This document shows, piece by piece, positions 1 through 9,302 of a stretch of DNA of 64,000 nt. A program made the position numbers and the translations under genes. Position 1 is the first letter of the stretch; every line of letters begins with the position of its first letter. This DNA comes from CAIQQQ01 sp037445025. Lineage in GTDB: Bacteria; Pseudomonadota; Alphaproteobacteria; Acetobacterales; Acetobacteraceae. The notes beneath the pieces are model-generated. The model had not been told where the DNA came from, made no database searches, and was given only the letters and a program-made list of their open reading frames with translations. The stretch spans positions 3,447 through 67,446 of the forward strand of contig JBBILI010000031.1 of assembly GCA_037445025.1 (NCBI GenBank), read 5' to 3'.

Positions 1-433
1 GCGACATCACCGAGCCGATGTTGATGATCTTGCCCGCACCCTGCTCCTTCATCGTGGCATAGACGGCCTGGGAGGCCAGGAAGGCCGAGGTCAGGTTGGT
101 GTCCATCACCATGTGCCACTCGGCCTCGCTGAGGTCCTGCGGCGGCTTGCGCACGGTGGTGCCGGCGTTGTTGACCAGGATGTCGAGCCGGCCGAACGCC
201 GCCAGGGTCTGCTCCAGCATCTCCTGGCAGGCCGGCTTCTGCGTCACATCCGCGGTGATGAAGATCGCATCCCCGCCCAGCGCGGCCAGCGCCTCGGCCG
301 CCTTGTCCGGATTGCGGCCGGCGATGGCGATCTTCGCCCCCGCATCGCGCAGGCCGATCGCCATGCCGAGGCCGATGCCGCCGTTGCCGCCGGTGACCAG
401 CGCCACGCGGCCGGTGAGATCAAACAGGGACAT
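1..433 (-). CDS. SDR family oxidoreductase (3' part outside window)
   Basis: The C-terminal part lies beyond the window edge; 144 codons are visible. They show the N-terminal Rossmann fold of a classical short-chain dehydrogenase/reductase: TGGNGGIG at residues 14-21 binds NAD(P), and NNAG at 88-91 is the structural motif of the central sheet. The sequence just reaches the strand that carries the catalytic Ser (KIINIGS); the YxxxK pair is off the edge. AGGAGA lies 8 bases before the ATG. The gene is divergent from the sensor kinase that starts at 542. The substrate cannot be named from this part; relatives act on sugar acids, polyols or 3-oxoacyl groups. Confidence 0.9.
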   Translation of the reverse strand, partial: MSLFDLTGRVALVTGGNGGIGLGMAIGLRDAGAKIAIAGRNPDKAAEALAALGGDAIFITADVTQKPACQEMLEQTLAAFGRLDILVNNAGTTVRKPPQDLSEAEWHMVMDTNLTSAFLASQAVYATMKEQGAGKIINIGSVMS

Positions 434-541
434 GGACGTGGTTCTCCTGAGCTTGCCTTGGGTGTTGGCAGCACTCTACGCACAGTCGATGCTGAAGCTC
501 CAACGCGTGACGATTCGGGGCCGGACGGAGAGGTTCGCCGC

Positions 542-2494
542 ATGCAAAGCCTGTTCGCCGCCGCAATCGTCGTCATGGTGGCGCTCGCCAGCACCCTGCT
601 GCTGCGCCAGCGTTATTCGCTGCAGCGCTCGCAGGCGGTGCTGCGCGGCACGCTGGAGAATATCAGCCAGGGCATCATCATGACCGACCCGCAGGGCCGT
701 GTCGCGGTGATCAACCCCCAGGCCATCGCCCTGCTGGAGCTGCCGCCCGATCTCGCTGCCGCCGGACAGTCCTGGCATGCGCTGAACTCCTGGCTCGCCT
801 CGCAGCAGCGTTTCAACCCGCTCGCGACCGAGGAGGTCGATCCCGGCTGTGAGGTCCTGCTGCGCGCCGACGGCCATGCGCTCGAAATCCGCACCAGCAC
901 GCTGGCCGACGGCAGCGCGGTGCGCACCTACACCGACGTCACCACCAGGCGGGCCACCGAGCAGAACCTCTCCCAGGCCCGCGACGCCGCCGAGGCCGCC
1001 GGCCGCGCCCGCTCGGACTTCCTGGCCGTGATGAGCCACGAGATCCGCACCCCGATGAACGGCATCATCGGCATGAGCGGCCTGCTGCTCGACACGCCCG
1101 CCGGCACGCCGCTCGGCCCCACCGAGCGGCACTACCTCCGCGTGATCCTGGACAGCGGCGAGCACCTGCTGAACCTGATCAACGACATCCTGGACTTCTC
1201 CCGCCTCGAGGCCGGACGCGTGCAGCTGGAGGAGACCGCGTTCGACATCCGCGGCGTGGTCCGCTCGGCGCTCGACCTGCTGGAGGCCGAGGCGCACGGC
1301 AAGGGCCTCAGCCTCGAGGTCAGCTTCAGCGATGACGTGCCGCTGCGCGCCGGCGGCGACCCCGGCCGGCTGCGCCAGGTGCTGCTCAACCTCGTCGGCA
1401 ACGCCATCAAGTTCACCAAGCAAGGTTGCGTGCAGGTGGAGGCCACGCTGCTGGCCAACCAATCCGGTCAGATCACGCTCGGTTTCGCCGTCCGCGACAC
1501 CGGCATCGGCATGGCGCCCGATGTGCTGGAACGGCTGTTCCACGAATTCACCCAGGGCGACGGCTCGATCTCGCGCCGCTTCGGCGGCAGCGGACTGGGC
1601 CTTGCCATCTCGCGCCGGCTGATCGAGCGGATGGGCGGCACCATCGCGGTCGAGAGCAAGGCGGGCGAAGGCAGCGTGTTCCGCTTCGACGTGAAGCTGC
1701 GCGCCCGCCGTGCCACCGACGGACGGCCCAGGGCCGAGGGCGATCGCCGCAATCGCCAGCCTTTGCCCACGCCGCCGCCGGTGGCGCCCGATGCGGCGCT
1801 GAACGTGCTGGTGGCCGAGGACAACGCCACCAACCGTCTCGTCGTCACCCGCATGCTCGAACGGCTGGGCCATCGCGTGACTGCCGTCACCAACGGGCGC
1901 GAGGCGCTGGACATCGTGCAGACGCAGCCCTTCCACCTCGTGCTGATGGACGTGATGATGCCCGAGATGGACGGGCTGACCGCGACGCGCGAGATCCGCG
2001 CCCTGCCCGCGCCGGTGGGGCTGATCCCCATCATCGGCCTGACCGCCAACGCCATGCGCGCCGACGAGGCGGCGTGCCGCAACGCCGGCATGAGCGGCTT
2101 CGCTACCAAGCCGATCCAGGCGCGGCGCCTGTCCGAGGTGATCGAGCAGGCCTTTGCGCCGGTGTCCCCCAACCGGCCACGCCGGTCGGAAAGCCGCGTG
2201 TTCGACGCGGCGGTGCTCGATGCCCTCGTGATCAGCCAGGGCGAGGCGGCCACGCAGGCGCGTGTGGACGGCTTCGTCGCCGGCACCCCGGCCCGCGTGG
2301 CGGCGCTGCGCGCGGGCCGGCAGGACCACGCGGCGCTGGCGGAGGAATGCGCGTCACTGGGGCTGATGCGCACCGCGCGCCATGCGCTTGATCTCGCGGA
2401 GGATCCGAATGACGGCACGGTGGAAGGGCTGGTGGAGGAACTGCTGGTGGGGGTGGACGAGCTGCGCAGCTGGAGGCCGCCACTGGTAAGGTAA
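542..2494 (+). CDS. Hybrid sensor histidine kinase with PAS and receiver domains
   Basis: A 650-residue membrane-linked hybrid kinase. Order: one membrane segment (about 4-22), a PAS-like sensor region (about 35-135), HisKA with phospho-acceptor His166 in MSHEIRTPMNG, HATPase_c with N box (LLNLVGNAIKF), DTGIGM and GGSGLGLAIS, then a receiver domain (about 421-535) with phospho-acceptor Asp470 in LVLMDVMMPEMDG and Lys523. The last 110 residues are helical and placed like an Hpt domain, but I see no H-x-L-K-G motif. The open frame runs upstream to 113, but that part is antisense to the SDR gene. ATG 542 has GGAGAG about 9 bases upstream and begins directly with the membrane segment. No partner regulator lies next to it; the signal is unknown. 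Confidence 0.93.
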   Translation: MQSLFAAAIVVMVALASTLLLRQRYSLQRSQAVLRGTLENISQGIIMTDPQGRVAVINPQAIALLELPPDLAAAGQSWHALNSWLASQQRFNPLATEEVDPGCEVLLRADGHALEIRTSTLADGSAVRTYTDVTTRRATEQNLSQARDAAEAAGRARSDFLAVMSHEIRTPMNGIIGMSGLLLDTPAGTPLGPTERHYLRVILDSGEHLLNLINDILDFSRLEAGRVQLEETAFDIRGVVRSALDLLEAEAHGKGLSLEVSFSDDVPLRAGGDPGRLRQVLLNLVGNAIKFTKQGCVQVEATLLANQSGQITLGFAVRDTGIGMAPDVLERLFHEFTQGDGSISRRFGGSGLGLAISRRLIERMGGTIAVESKAGEGSVFRFDVKLRARRATDGRPRAEGDRRNRQPLPTPPPVAPDAALNVLVAEDNATNRLVVTRMLERLGHRVTAVTNGREALDIVQTQPFHLVLMDVMMPEMDGLTATREIRALPAPVGLIPIIGLTANAMRADEAACRNAGMSGFATKPIQARRLSEVIEQAFAPVSPNRPRRSESRVFDAAVLDALVISQGEAATQARVDGFVAGTPARVAALRAGRQDHAALAEECASLGLMRTARHALDLAEDPNDGTVEGLVEELLVGVDELRSWRPPLVR

Positions 2495-2630
2495 AGAAAG
2501 GACTTCTTTTTTGAAGAAAAGAAGCAAAAGACTTTTGCTCGTCTGAGCGGAGCTTTTTCCGGACAAGGGCTTCAGCCGACAAGAAAAGTTCGTTTTTTCA
2601 AAAAGGAACCGCTTGCCTTGCCTTCGGCAC
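2495..2630. repeat. AT-rich double-hairpin intergenic element, copy 1
   Basis: It begins at the stop codon of the sensor kinase. Two AT-rich imperfect palindromes, around 2503-2524 (CTTCTTTT...AAGAAAAGAAG) and 2588-2609 (GTTCGTTTTT..AAAAAGGAAC), are separated by about 60 bases of normal composition. The same arrangement recurs at 11982, 36611, 53277, 59357 and 63236. Either hairpin could act as a transcription terminator, but the conserved pair suggests a dispersed repeat family. Confidence 0.75.
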
Positions 2631-2673
2631 GCGGCCATGCCCATGAATGCGCCACGTTGCATCGGACCACACC

Positions 2674-3639
2674 ATGTCAGATACCTCCAGGATTATCACG
2701 CTCGCCACCCACAGTGGCAAGTTCCACTGCGACGAGGTGTTCGCCTACGCCACGCTGCGTCTGGCGCTGGGGCTGCACGCAGCGAGCGTCGATCATGTGC
2801 TGTTGCGCACCCGCAGGCCCGAGCTGATCGAGGCCGCCGACATCGTCTTTGACGTGGGCTTCGTGTTCGACGCCGCAGCCCAACGGTTCGACCACCACCA
2901 GCGCGGCGCACCGCTGCGCGCCGATGGCACGCCGTTCTCATCGGCCGGGCTGATCTGGCAGGTCTACGGCGAACGCGCCGTGGCGCGCATGCTGCAGGAC
3001 GCCACAGCGCACCGCTTCGCAACCGCCATCGCCGACGAGATCGACCAGACCGTGGTGCGGCGCATCGACGAGCTGGACAACGGCGTTGCAGCCGATGCCC
3101 CGATCCGGCGTGACTCGCTCAGCCTGGGCACGCTGGTGGGCGACTTCAATCCAGGCTGGGACGATCCGGCCGGCAGCGGGCCCACCGCCGGCGATGCCGC
3201 GTTCCAGGACGCGGCAGATCTGGTGGCCGGCGTGCTGCGCCGCCGCGTCGAGGATCTGCGTGCCAGGCGCGCCGCCGAGGCCTTCGTGCTGGAAGCGCAC
3301 CAGAACGCCGAGGATCCGCGCATCCTGGTGCTGGACCGCGGCATGCCCTGGAAGAACGTGGTGTTCTCACACGATCTGCCCGTGCTGTTCACGGTGTCGC
3401 CGGCCTCGAACGGCAACTGGATGCTGGACACGGTGCCGCCGGAGCCCGGCTCGTTCGCGCAGAAGCTGCCGCTGCCGGAAGCCTGGGCCGGATTGCCGGC
3501 CGAGGCGCTCGCCGAGGCGACCGGCGTGCCGGATGCCGTGTTCGTCCATCTGCGCCGCTTCGTGGCCGCTGCCAGGTCCCGCGACGGCGCTGTGGCGCTG
3601 GCGCGCAAGGTGCTTGCCAGCGAGATCCCGGCGACCTGA
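2674..3639 (+). CDS. MYG1 family protein (predicted DHH-like nuclease)
   Basis: A 321-residue protein of the MYG1/UPF0160 family, whose eukaryotic members are 3'-5' RNA exonucleases of the DHH phosphoesterase type. Family signatures are all visible: THSGKFHCDEVFA near residue 12, DVGFVFD near 60, RFDHHQ at 71-76 and IDELDNG near 140; these His/Asp residues should bind the catalytic metals. The length is normal for the family. ATG 2674 gives a start directly before the conserved N-terminus; an in-frame ATG at 2647 is possible but would reach further towards the repeat element. It stands alone between the repeat and the SNF2 helicase gene. Its role in bacteria is not established. Confidence 0.88.
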   Translation: MSDTSRIITLATHSGKFHCDEVFAYATLRLALGLHAASVDHVLLRTRRPELIEAADIVFDVGFVFDAAAQRFDHHQRGAPLRADGTPFSSAGLIWQVYGERAVARMLQDATAHRFATAIADEIDQTVVRRIDELDNGVAADAPIRRDSLSLGTLVGDFNPGWDDPAGSGPTAGDAAFQDAADLVAGVLRRRVEDLRARRAAEAFVLEAHQNAEDPRILVLDRGMPWKNVVFSHDLPVLFTVSPASNGNWMLDTVPPEPGSFAQKLPLPEAWAGLPAEALAEATGVPDAVFVHLRRFVAAARSRDGAVALARKVLASEIPAT

Positions 3640-3728
3640 TCACGCCATTCGGACTCGGCGCGCATTGTCTGCTATGATCGCCGGCTGCCGAAGTCCGTCA
3701 TTCCCACCGCGAAGGTTCCCCTGCCCTC

Positions 3729-6700
3729 ATGCCGCCTGTGTATTCGTCCGAGGATCTCGCCCGCGTCTTCGAATCGCGCGCGCTGACACGGGGGCGTTCC
3801 ATGGGGCTGCTCGGGTCCGTGGAGGTGCGGCTGGAAGATGGGGTGATCGGCTTCGTCGTGGATCATCTGGGAAGCCGCAACACCGGCACGATCAAGCCCG
3901 CGATGCTGGGCCCGCGGGTGACCTTCACCAACAGCTGCAGCTGCGGCCAGCAGGGGTGTCCGCATCTCGCAGCCGGCGCGCTGGTGGCGCTGGACCGGTT
4001 TCCTGTCCTGCGCAAACCGGTGCAGAAGCCGGCGGCCGACGCGCCTGCCGCGATGCCGGACACGGAACGCCAGAACCTGGTGTTCGAGGTCTCGCCCGGC
4101 ACACCGCCGGCCGCCTGCCACGTCTCCGCCGTGCTGATCGGCGAGCGGAGCGGCAGGCGCGAGCCGATCAGCCCCGCCCGCGTGCTGGCGCTGCGCAGCA
4201 GCAGCGAATCGACCCGCATCATGGCACGCCTGCTCGGCGGCGGTGACGCACTGCGCATCGCCGTGCCGCCGGCCGGCGTGGCCCAGGCGCTCGGCCTGCT
4301 CGGGCGGATCGGCCGGGCGCGCTGGCAGCCGACCGGCAAGACGCTGACGCTCGGCACCGAACGCGTGTTCCAGGCCAACACGCCGCCTGACCTGCCCGCC
4401 CACTCCGCCGTCATCATCGGCGATGCCGGCCTGTGGTATGTCGATGCCGCCACCGGCGAGGTCGGCCGTGTGCGGCTGCGCCAGGGTGCCGCGACAGCCC
4501 GCCCGGCCGCTGCTGCCCCCGGGCGACCGATGCGCGACCACGCGCCGGCCGCAGCCCCCACCTTTCAGCGCAGCGCGCCGCCGCCGCAGCCGAAGTTCCG
4601 CACCGGCACCCGCCGCCCCGAGCCGCCCAGCCTGCCGGCGCTGAACGCTGTCGGGCCCGCGATCAGCGAGGCCGGGCTGAAGGTGGTGCTGCGCCTGCGC
4701 AAGATCGAATGCCCCGACGTGTTCGGCAAAACCCAGATGCTCGACGCCCTGCTGGTCGATTTCGACTATGACGGCACAATCGTGGCGCCGGAGGACGAGC
4801 GCCAGTTCGTGCCCTCCAAGCGCGCCGGCGACATACCGGGCCAGCAGAACTTCCTCCGCCGCGACCGCGACGCCGAGGCAAGCGCGCTCGACATGCTGCG
4901 CCAGGACGGCTTCAGCCAGATGCGCGTGCCGGACGGACGTTCCGCCAAGGGCCGCATGGGCTATGTCCATCGCGGCCGCGACGCGCCCGAGCGCTGGCTG
5001 AGCTTCATCGCCGAACGGGCCCCCTCGCTGCAGGCGCAGGGCTGGCGCAATGAGATCGACCCGTCCTTCGGCCCGCGGCTGGTGCAGGATGTCGGCGAAT
5101 ACGACGTGCGCGTGGCCGATGCCAGCCTGGGCAACTTCTCGCTCGATTTCGGCATCGAGATCGACGGCAGGCGGGTCAAGCTGCTGCCCATCCTGTCCCG
5201 CCTGCTCGACCGCGGCGGCATGGCGGCGGCGCAGATCATCGATGGCTGCGTGATCACCAGCCTCGATGACGGCCGCATCCTCAAGCTGCCGGCCGAGCGC
5301 GTGCGCCGGCTGCTCGCGGTGATGGAGGACCTGCTGGAGGCGGCCCGCCGCACCGCCGACGGCAGCCTGCTGCTGGAGGACAAAGAGGCCGCGAAGGTGC
5401 TGGACCTCGAGGATCTGCTGACCACACGCTTTGAGAACGCCGCCGCCATCTCCGCCTACACCGATCGCTTCCGCGGCGGGGCCGAAATTCTCCCGGCCAC
5501 GATTCCCGCCAGCTTCCATGCCACGCTGCGCCCCTACCAGCAGCACGGCGTGGACTGGCTGCAGCATCTGCGCCATCACGGCCTCGGCGGCTTCCTCGCC
5601 GACGACATGGGCCTCGGCAAGACCGCGCAGACCATCGCGCATGTCTGCATCGAACACGATCAGAACCGGCTCGACCGGCCGGTGCTGATCGTGCTGCCGA
5701 CCAGCCTGGTCGCCAACTGGATGGCTGAGCTGGCCAAGTTCGCCCCGCATCTCAGCGTCGTCGTGCTGCACGGCCTGGAACGCCACGCGCTGCGGGCAGA
5801 GCTTGACGGCGTGCATGTCGTGCTCACCACCTACACCGTGCTGGCCCGCGACATCGAGGAGATGAAGCTGATCCCGTGGCACCTGGTGGTGCTCGACGAG
5901 GCGCAGGTGATCAAGAGCCCGGACGCCAAGGCCACCAAGGCGGTCTGCCAGCTCGACACGCGCCACCGGCTGTGCCTGTCCGGCACGCCGATCGAGAACA
6001 ATCTGGGCGAGCTGTGGTCGGAGTTCGCCTTTCTCATGCCGGGCCTGCTGGGCGACCGCAAAGGCTTCGCCAAGCGCTTCCGCACGCCGATCGAGAAGAA
6101 CAACGACGCGGCACGACGCCTGCAGCTGGTGCGTCGCATCAAGCCGTTCCTGCTGCGCCGGACCAAGGCGGATGTGGCCACCGACCTGCCGCCCAAGCAC
6201 ACCATCCTGCGGCGCATCAACCTTGCCCCCGAGCAGCGCGAGCTGTACGAGACCATCCGCGGCACGCTGTATGAGAAGGTGCGCGAACAGATCGCCGAGC
6301 TCAGCGCCGGCCAGCGCCACATCGTCGTGCTCGACGCGCTGCTCAAGCTGCGCCAGGTGTGCTGCGATCCGCGGCTGGTCAAGCTGCCCGCCGCCCGCCA
6401 GGTGGACTGCTCCAGCAAGCTCGACGACCTGATGGAGATGATCGCCGAGCAGATCCCGGAAGGCCGGCGCATCCTGCTGTTCTCGCAGTTCACCTCGATG
6501 CTCGATCTGATCAAGCCGCGGCTCGTCGAAGCCGGCATCGCGTTCGTGGAGCTGCGCGGCGACACGCGCGACCGCGCCGAGCCGGTGCGCGCCTTCGAGG
6601 CGGGCGAGGTGCCGCTGTTCCTGATCAGCCTCAAAGCCGGCGGGCGCGGGCTGAACCTCACCTCGGCGGACACGGTCATCCATTACGATCCCTGGTGGAA

Positions 6701-6935
6701 TCCGGCCGTGGAGGACCAGGCCTCCGACCGTGCGCACCGCATCGGCCAGACCAAGTCCGTCTTCGTCTACAAGCTGATCGCCGCCGACACGGTGGAGGAC
6801 CGCATCGTCGAGCTGCAGCAGCGCAAGGCCGACCTTGCCAACATCGCGCTCGGCGAGGACGGTGAGCTGGCCGCCGTGGAGATCGACGACGTTGAATTCT
6901 TGTTCGGCCCGGTGGAGGACCGGCTGGCGGCGTGA
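3729..6935 (+). CDS. SNF2-family helicase with N-terminal SWIM zinc finger
   Basis: A 1068-residue DEAD/DEAH-like superfamily 2 ATPase. A SWIM-type zinc finger (C70-x-C72...C77-x-H79) sits near the N-terminus, followed by a proline-rich linker (about 255-305) and a bacterial SNF2-associated region. The ATPase core has Walker A in DDMGLGKT (about 625-632), the DEAQ box (about 722), SGTPIENN, the second RecA lobe with ILLFSQFTSM, and the arginine-finger motif RAHRIGQT (about 1001). Such proteins are ATP-driven translocases that remodel protein-DNA complexes; relatives include RapA/HepA. The client is unknown. It ends 22 bases before the convergent argF. Confidence 0.93.
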   Translation: MPPVYSSEDLARVFESRALTRGRSMGLLGSVEVRLEDGVIGFVVDHLGSRNTGTIKPAMLGPRVTFTNSCSCGQQGCPHLAAGALVALDRFPVLRKPVQKPAADAPAAMPDTERQNLVFEVSPGTPPAACHVSAVLIGERSGRREPISPARVLALRSSSESTRIMARLLGGGDALRIAVPPAGVAQALGLLGRIGRARWQPTGKTLTLGTERVFQANTPPDLPAHSAVIIGDAGLWYVDAATGEVGRVRLRQGAATARPAAAAPGRPMRDHAPAAAPTFQRSAPPPQPKFRTGTRRPEPPSLPALNAVGPAISEAGLKVVLRLRKIECPDVFGKTQMLDALLVDFDYDGTIVAPEDERQFVPSKRAGDIPGQQNFLRRDRDAEASALDMLRQDGFSQMRVPDGRSAKGRMGYVHRGRDAPERWLSFIAERAPSLQAQGWRNEIDPSFGPRLVQDVGEYDVRVADASLGNFSLDFGIEIDGRRVKLLPILSRLLDRGGMAAAQIIDGCVITSLDDGRILKLPAERVRRLLAVMEDLLEAARRTADGSLLLEDKEAAKVLDLEDLLTTRFENAAAISAYTDRFRGGAEILPATIPASFHATLRPYQQHGVDWLQHLRHHGLGGFLADDMGLGKTAQTIAHVCIEHDQNRLDRPVLIVLPTSLVANWMAELAKFAPHLSVVVLHGLERHALRAELDGVHVVLTTYTVLARDIEEMKLIPWHLVVLDEAQVIKSPDAKATKAVCQLDTRHRLCLSGTPIENNLGELWSEFAFLMPGLLGDRKGFAKRFRTPIEKNNDAARRLQLVRRIKPFLLRRTKADVATDLPPKHTILRRINLAPEQRELYETIRGTLYEKVREQIAELSAGQRHIVVLDALLKLRQVCCDPRLVKLPAARQVDCSSKLDDLMEMIAEQIPEGRRILLFSQFTSMLDLIKPRLVEAGIAFVELRGDTRDRAEPVRAFEAGEVPLFLISLKAGGRGLNLTSADTVIHYDPWWNPAVEDQASDRAHRIGQTKSVFVYKLIAADTVEDRIVELQQRKADLANIALGEDGELAAVEIDDVEFLFGPVEDRLAA

Positions 6936-6956
6936 GGGTGGCGCTTGGCTGAAATG

Positions 6957-7922
6957 CTACCGCGCGGCGCCCAGGGCCCAGGCCAGCACGCCCTTCTGGG
7001 CATGGAGCCGGTTTTCCGCTTCGTCGAACACCACGGATTGCGGCCCGTCGATGACCTCTTCCGTCACCTCCTCGCCGCGATGGGCGGGCAGGCAATGCAT
7101 GAAGATGGCATCGGGCGCGGCCTTGGCCATCAGCGCCTCGGTGACGCGGTAGGGGGCGAGGATGTTGTGGCGGTTGGCGGCGGGGTCGTCGTTCATGCTC
7201 ACCCAGGCATCGGTGACGACACAGCGCGCGCCGGTGACGGCCTCCGCGGGATCGTAGGTGAGCTCGATGGTGGCCCCCTGGGCGCGGGCCCAGGCGATCA
7301 GCTCGGCAGGGAGCTTCTCGGGTTCGGGGCTTGCGATGCGCAAGGTGAAGTGGAAGCGGGCGGCGGCCTCGATCCAGCTGCGGGCGACGTTGTTGGCATC
7401 GCCGCACCACGCCACGACCTGGCCGGCGATGGGGCCGCGATGCTCCTCGAAGGTGAGCACATCCGCCATGATCTGGCAGGGGTGGGACGCCGCGGTGAGG
7501 CCGTTGATGACCGGGACGGTGGCGTATTTCGCCATCTCGGTCAGCTTCTCCGGCGCATCGGTGCGCATCATGATGGCATCGACATAGCGGGAGAGCACAC
7601 GCGCGGTGTCGGCGATGGATTCGCCGCGGCCGAGCTGCATGTCACGCGAGGACAGCACGATCACGTCGCCGCCGAGCTGGCGCATGGCCACCTCGAAGCT
7701 GACGCGGGTGCGCGTGGAGGGCTTCTCGAAGATCAGCGCGATGGTCTTGCCGGCGAGCGGACGCGAGGACGATTCGGCCGCCTTCATGTGGCTGGCGATG
7801 TCGAGCATGTGGCGCAGCGTCGCGGTGTCGAAATCGGCGAGGTCGAGGAAGTGGCGGGGTGCCTCGGGCACCCCGCCGGTTGCTGTGCCGGTGGTCAGCC
7901 GGCGCTTGGCGGAGGCGCTCAC
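6957..7922 (-). CDS. argF: Ornithine carbamoyltransferase
   Basis: It joins ornithine and carbamoyl phosphate to make citrulline in arginine synthesis (cytosolic trimer). The 321-residue protein has the carbamoyl-phosphate motif STRTR at 69-73, HPCQ at 147-150, and the ornithine-side motif HCLPA at 276-280. The usual VSMG stretch reads VSMNDD here, a mild variation. Its ATG overlaps the stop of argD by 4 bases (7919-7922), so the two genes are very likely co-transcribed and translationally coupled. Confidence 0.97.
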   Translation of the reverse strand: MSASAKRRLTTGTATGGVPEAPRHFLDLADFDTATLRHMLDIASHMKAAESSSRPLAGKTIALIFEKPSTRTRVSFEVAMRQLGGDVIVLSSRDMQLGRGESIADTARVLSRYVDAIMMRTDAPEKLTEMAKYATVPVINGLTAASHPCQIMADVLTFEEHRGPIAGQVVAWCGDANNVARSWIEAAARFHFTLRIASPEPEKLPAELIAWARAQGATIELTYDPAEAVTGARCVVTDAWVSMNDDPAANRHNILAPYRVTEALMAKAAPDAIFMHCLPAHRGEEVTEEVIDGPQSVVFDEAENRLHAQKGVLAWALGAAR

Positions 7923-9115
7923 TTCGCGGCCATGCTGGCAAGCGAGGGGGTGACGCGGCGCGCGCCGCGGCGGATCATCTCCACTGCGGTGTCGATATCG
8001 GCGTCGGTCACCACCAGCGGCGGGACGAGACGGACGACATTGTCACCGGCGCCGACCGAGAGCAGCCCCTCGGCGGTGAAGGCGTCCTGCACCTCGGCGT
8101 TCGGCACGCGGCATTTCAGGCCGAGGATGAGGCCTGCGCCGCGCACCTCCTCGAACACCGCCGGGTTCTCCCGCGCGACCTCGACGAGGGCGAACCACAG
8201 CTTGCGGGCGCGGCGGTCGACATCGGCGAGGAACCCGTCGGCCAGCACCACATCCAGCACCGCGTTGGCGGCGGCGCAGGCGAGCGGGTTGCCGCCGAAG
8301 GTGGTGCCGTGGGTGCCGGCGGTGAGCGCGCTGGCGATGTGCTCCTTCGCCAGAATCGCCCCCATCGGGAAGCCGCCGGCGATGCCTTTGGCGATGGACA
8401 TCACATCCGGCGTGATGCCGGCCCACTCATGCGCGAACAGCTTGCCGGTGCGGCCCATGCCGCACTGCACCTCGTCCATGCCCAGGAACAGGCCGAACTC
8501 GTCGCAGGTGGAACGCAGGTCGCGCAGGAACTGCAGCTGGGCGGGGCGGATGCCGCCTTCGCCCTGCACCGGCTCGATGATGATGCCGGCGGTCTGCGGC
8601 GTGATGGCGTCGCGCAGCGCGTTGAGGTTGTTGAACGGCACATGGTCGAAGCCGTCCACCTCGGGGCCGAAGCCCTTGAGGTATTTGGCGTTGCCGGTGG
8701 CCGCCAGCATGGCCAGCGTGCGGCCGTGGAAGGCGCCTTCGAAGCAGATCACCCGGTAGCGTTCCGGGTGGCCGGCCTCGTACTGGGCCTTGCGGATCAT
8801 CTTGACCATGCCCTCGTTGGCCTCGGCCCCCGAGTTGCAGAAGAATACGCTGTCGGCGAACGTGTTGGCGACGAAGCGCGCGGCCAGGGTTTCCGCCTGC
8901 GGCACCCGGTACAGATTCGAGACGTGCATCACCTTGTGCGCCTGTTCGGCGATGGTGTCGGTGAGGTGCTTGTGGCCGTGGCCGAGCGAGGAGGTGGCGA
9001 TACCGGCCCCGAAATCCAGGAATCGTCGGCCGTCTGCCGTGTACAGCCAGCAGCCCTCGCCCCGCTCGAAGGCGAGGTCGGCGCGGTTGTAGGTGGGCAT
9101 CAGGGCGGGGATCAT
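7919..9115 (-). CDS. argD: Acetylornithine aminotransferase
   Basis: A class III pyridoxal-phosphate aminotransferase of 398 residues that converts N-acetylglutamate semialdehyde to N-acetylornithine; relatives may also serve lysine synthesis. NSGAEAN at 94-100 binds the cofactor phosphate, D214 in DEVQ contacts the pyridine nitrogen, and K243 in IAKGIAGG forms the Schiff base. It is the first gene of an argD-argF pair. A perfect 8-bp hairpin (9151-9170) lies in its leader. Confidence 0.96.
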   Translation of the reverse strand: MIPALMPTYNRADLAFERGEGCWLYTADGRRFLDFGAGIATSSLGHGHKHLTDTIAEQAHKVMHVSNLYRVPQAETLAARFVANTFADSVFFCNSGAEANEGMVKMIRKAQYEAGHPERYRVICFEGAFHGRTLAMLAATGNAKYLKGFGPEVDGFDHVPFNNLNALRDAITPQTAGIIIEPVQGEGGIRPAQLQFLRDLRSTCDEFGLFLGMDEVQCGMGRTGKLFAHEWAGITPDVMSIAKGIAGGFPMGAILAKEHIASALTAGTHGTTFGGNPLACAAANAVLDVVLADGFLADVDRRARKLWFALVEVARENPAVFEEVRGAGLILGLKCRVPNAEVQDAFTAEGLLSVGAGDNVVRLVPPLVVTDADIDTAVEMIRRGARRVTPSLASMAAK

Positions 9116-9150
9116 ATCCTGTCCTCGGGCGAAATCCGGGCTTGCACCAT

Positions 9151-9170
9151 GGTCGCACCCGTGTGCGACC
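9151..9170. promoter_or_regulatory. Perfect inverted repeat upstream of argD
   Basis: GGTCGCAC and GTGCGACC are separated by four bases, 36 bases upstream of the argD start and inside the divergent argD/recX gap. It could be an operator or an RNA hairpin in the argD leader. No U-run follows, so a simple terminator is unlikely. Confidence 0.4.
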
Positions 9171-9302
9171 GGTTCCGGAACGCGGAGTTTGGCGGTGGCT
9201 CCCGGGGGAAGTCAAACACGCAACGCCGATCGAGTCGGCCATGCATGGCAAGCATGCGCGGTGCGGGTTACAGGCCGGCCACGCCGCGTGGCATCGTCGG
9301 CC

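Noticed and set aside
113..541. Long N-terminal extension of the hybrid kinase frame
   Set aside because: It is antisense to the SDR gene and shows Arg/Gly/Ala-rich shadow composition; the conserved protein starts at 542.
476..2329. 617-codon open frame on the minus strand
   Set aside because: Antisense shadow of the sensor kinase, which has clear motifs.
3672..6737. 1021-codon open frame on the minus strand
   Set aside because: Shadow of the SNF2 helicase; no domain, and His/Gln/Arg-rich composition typical of antisense frames in GC-rich DNA.
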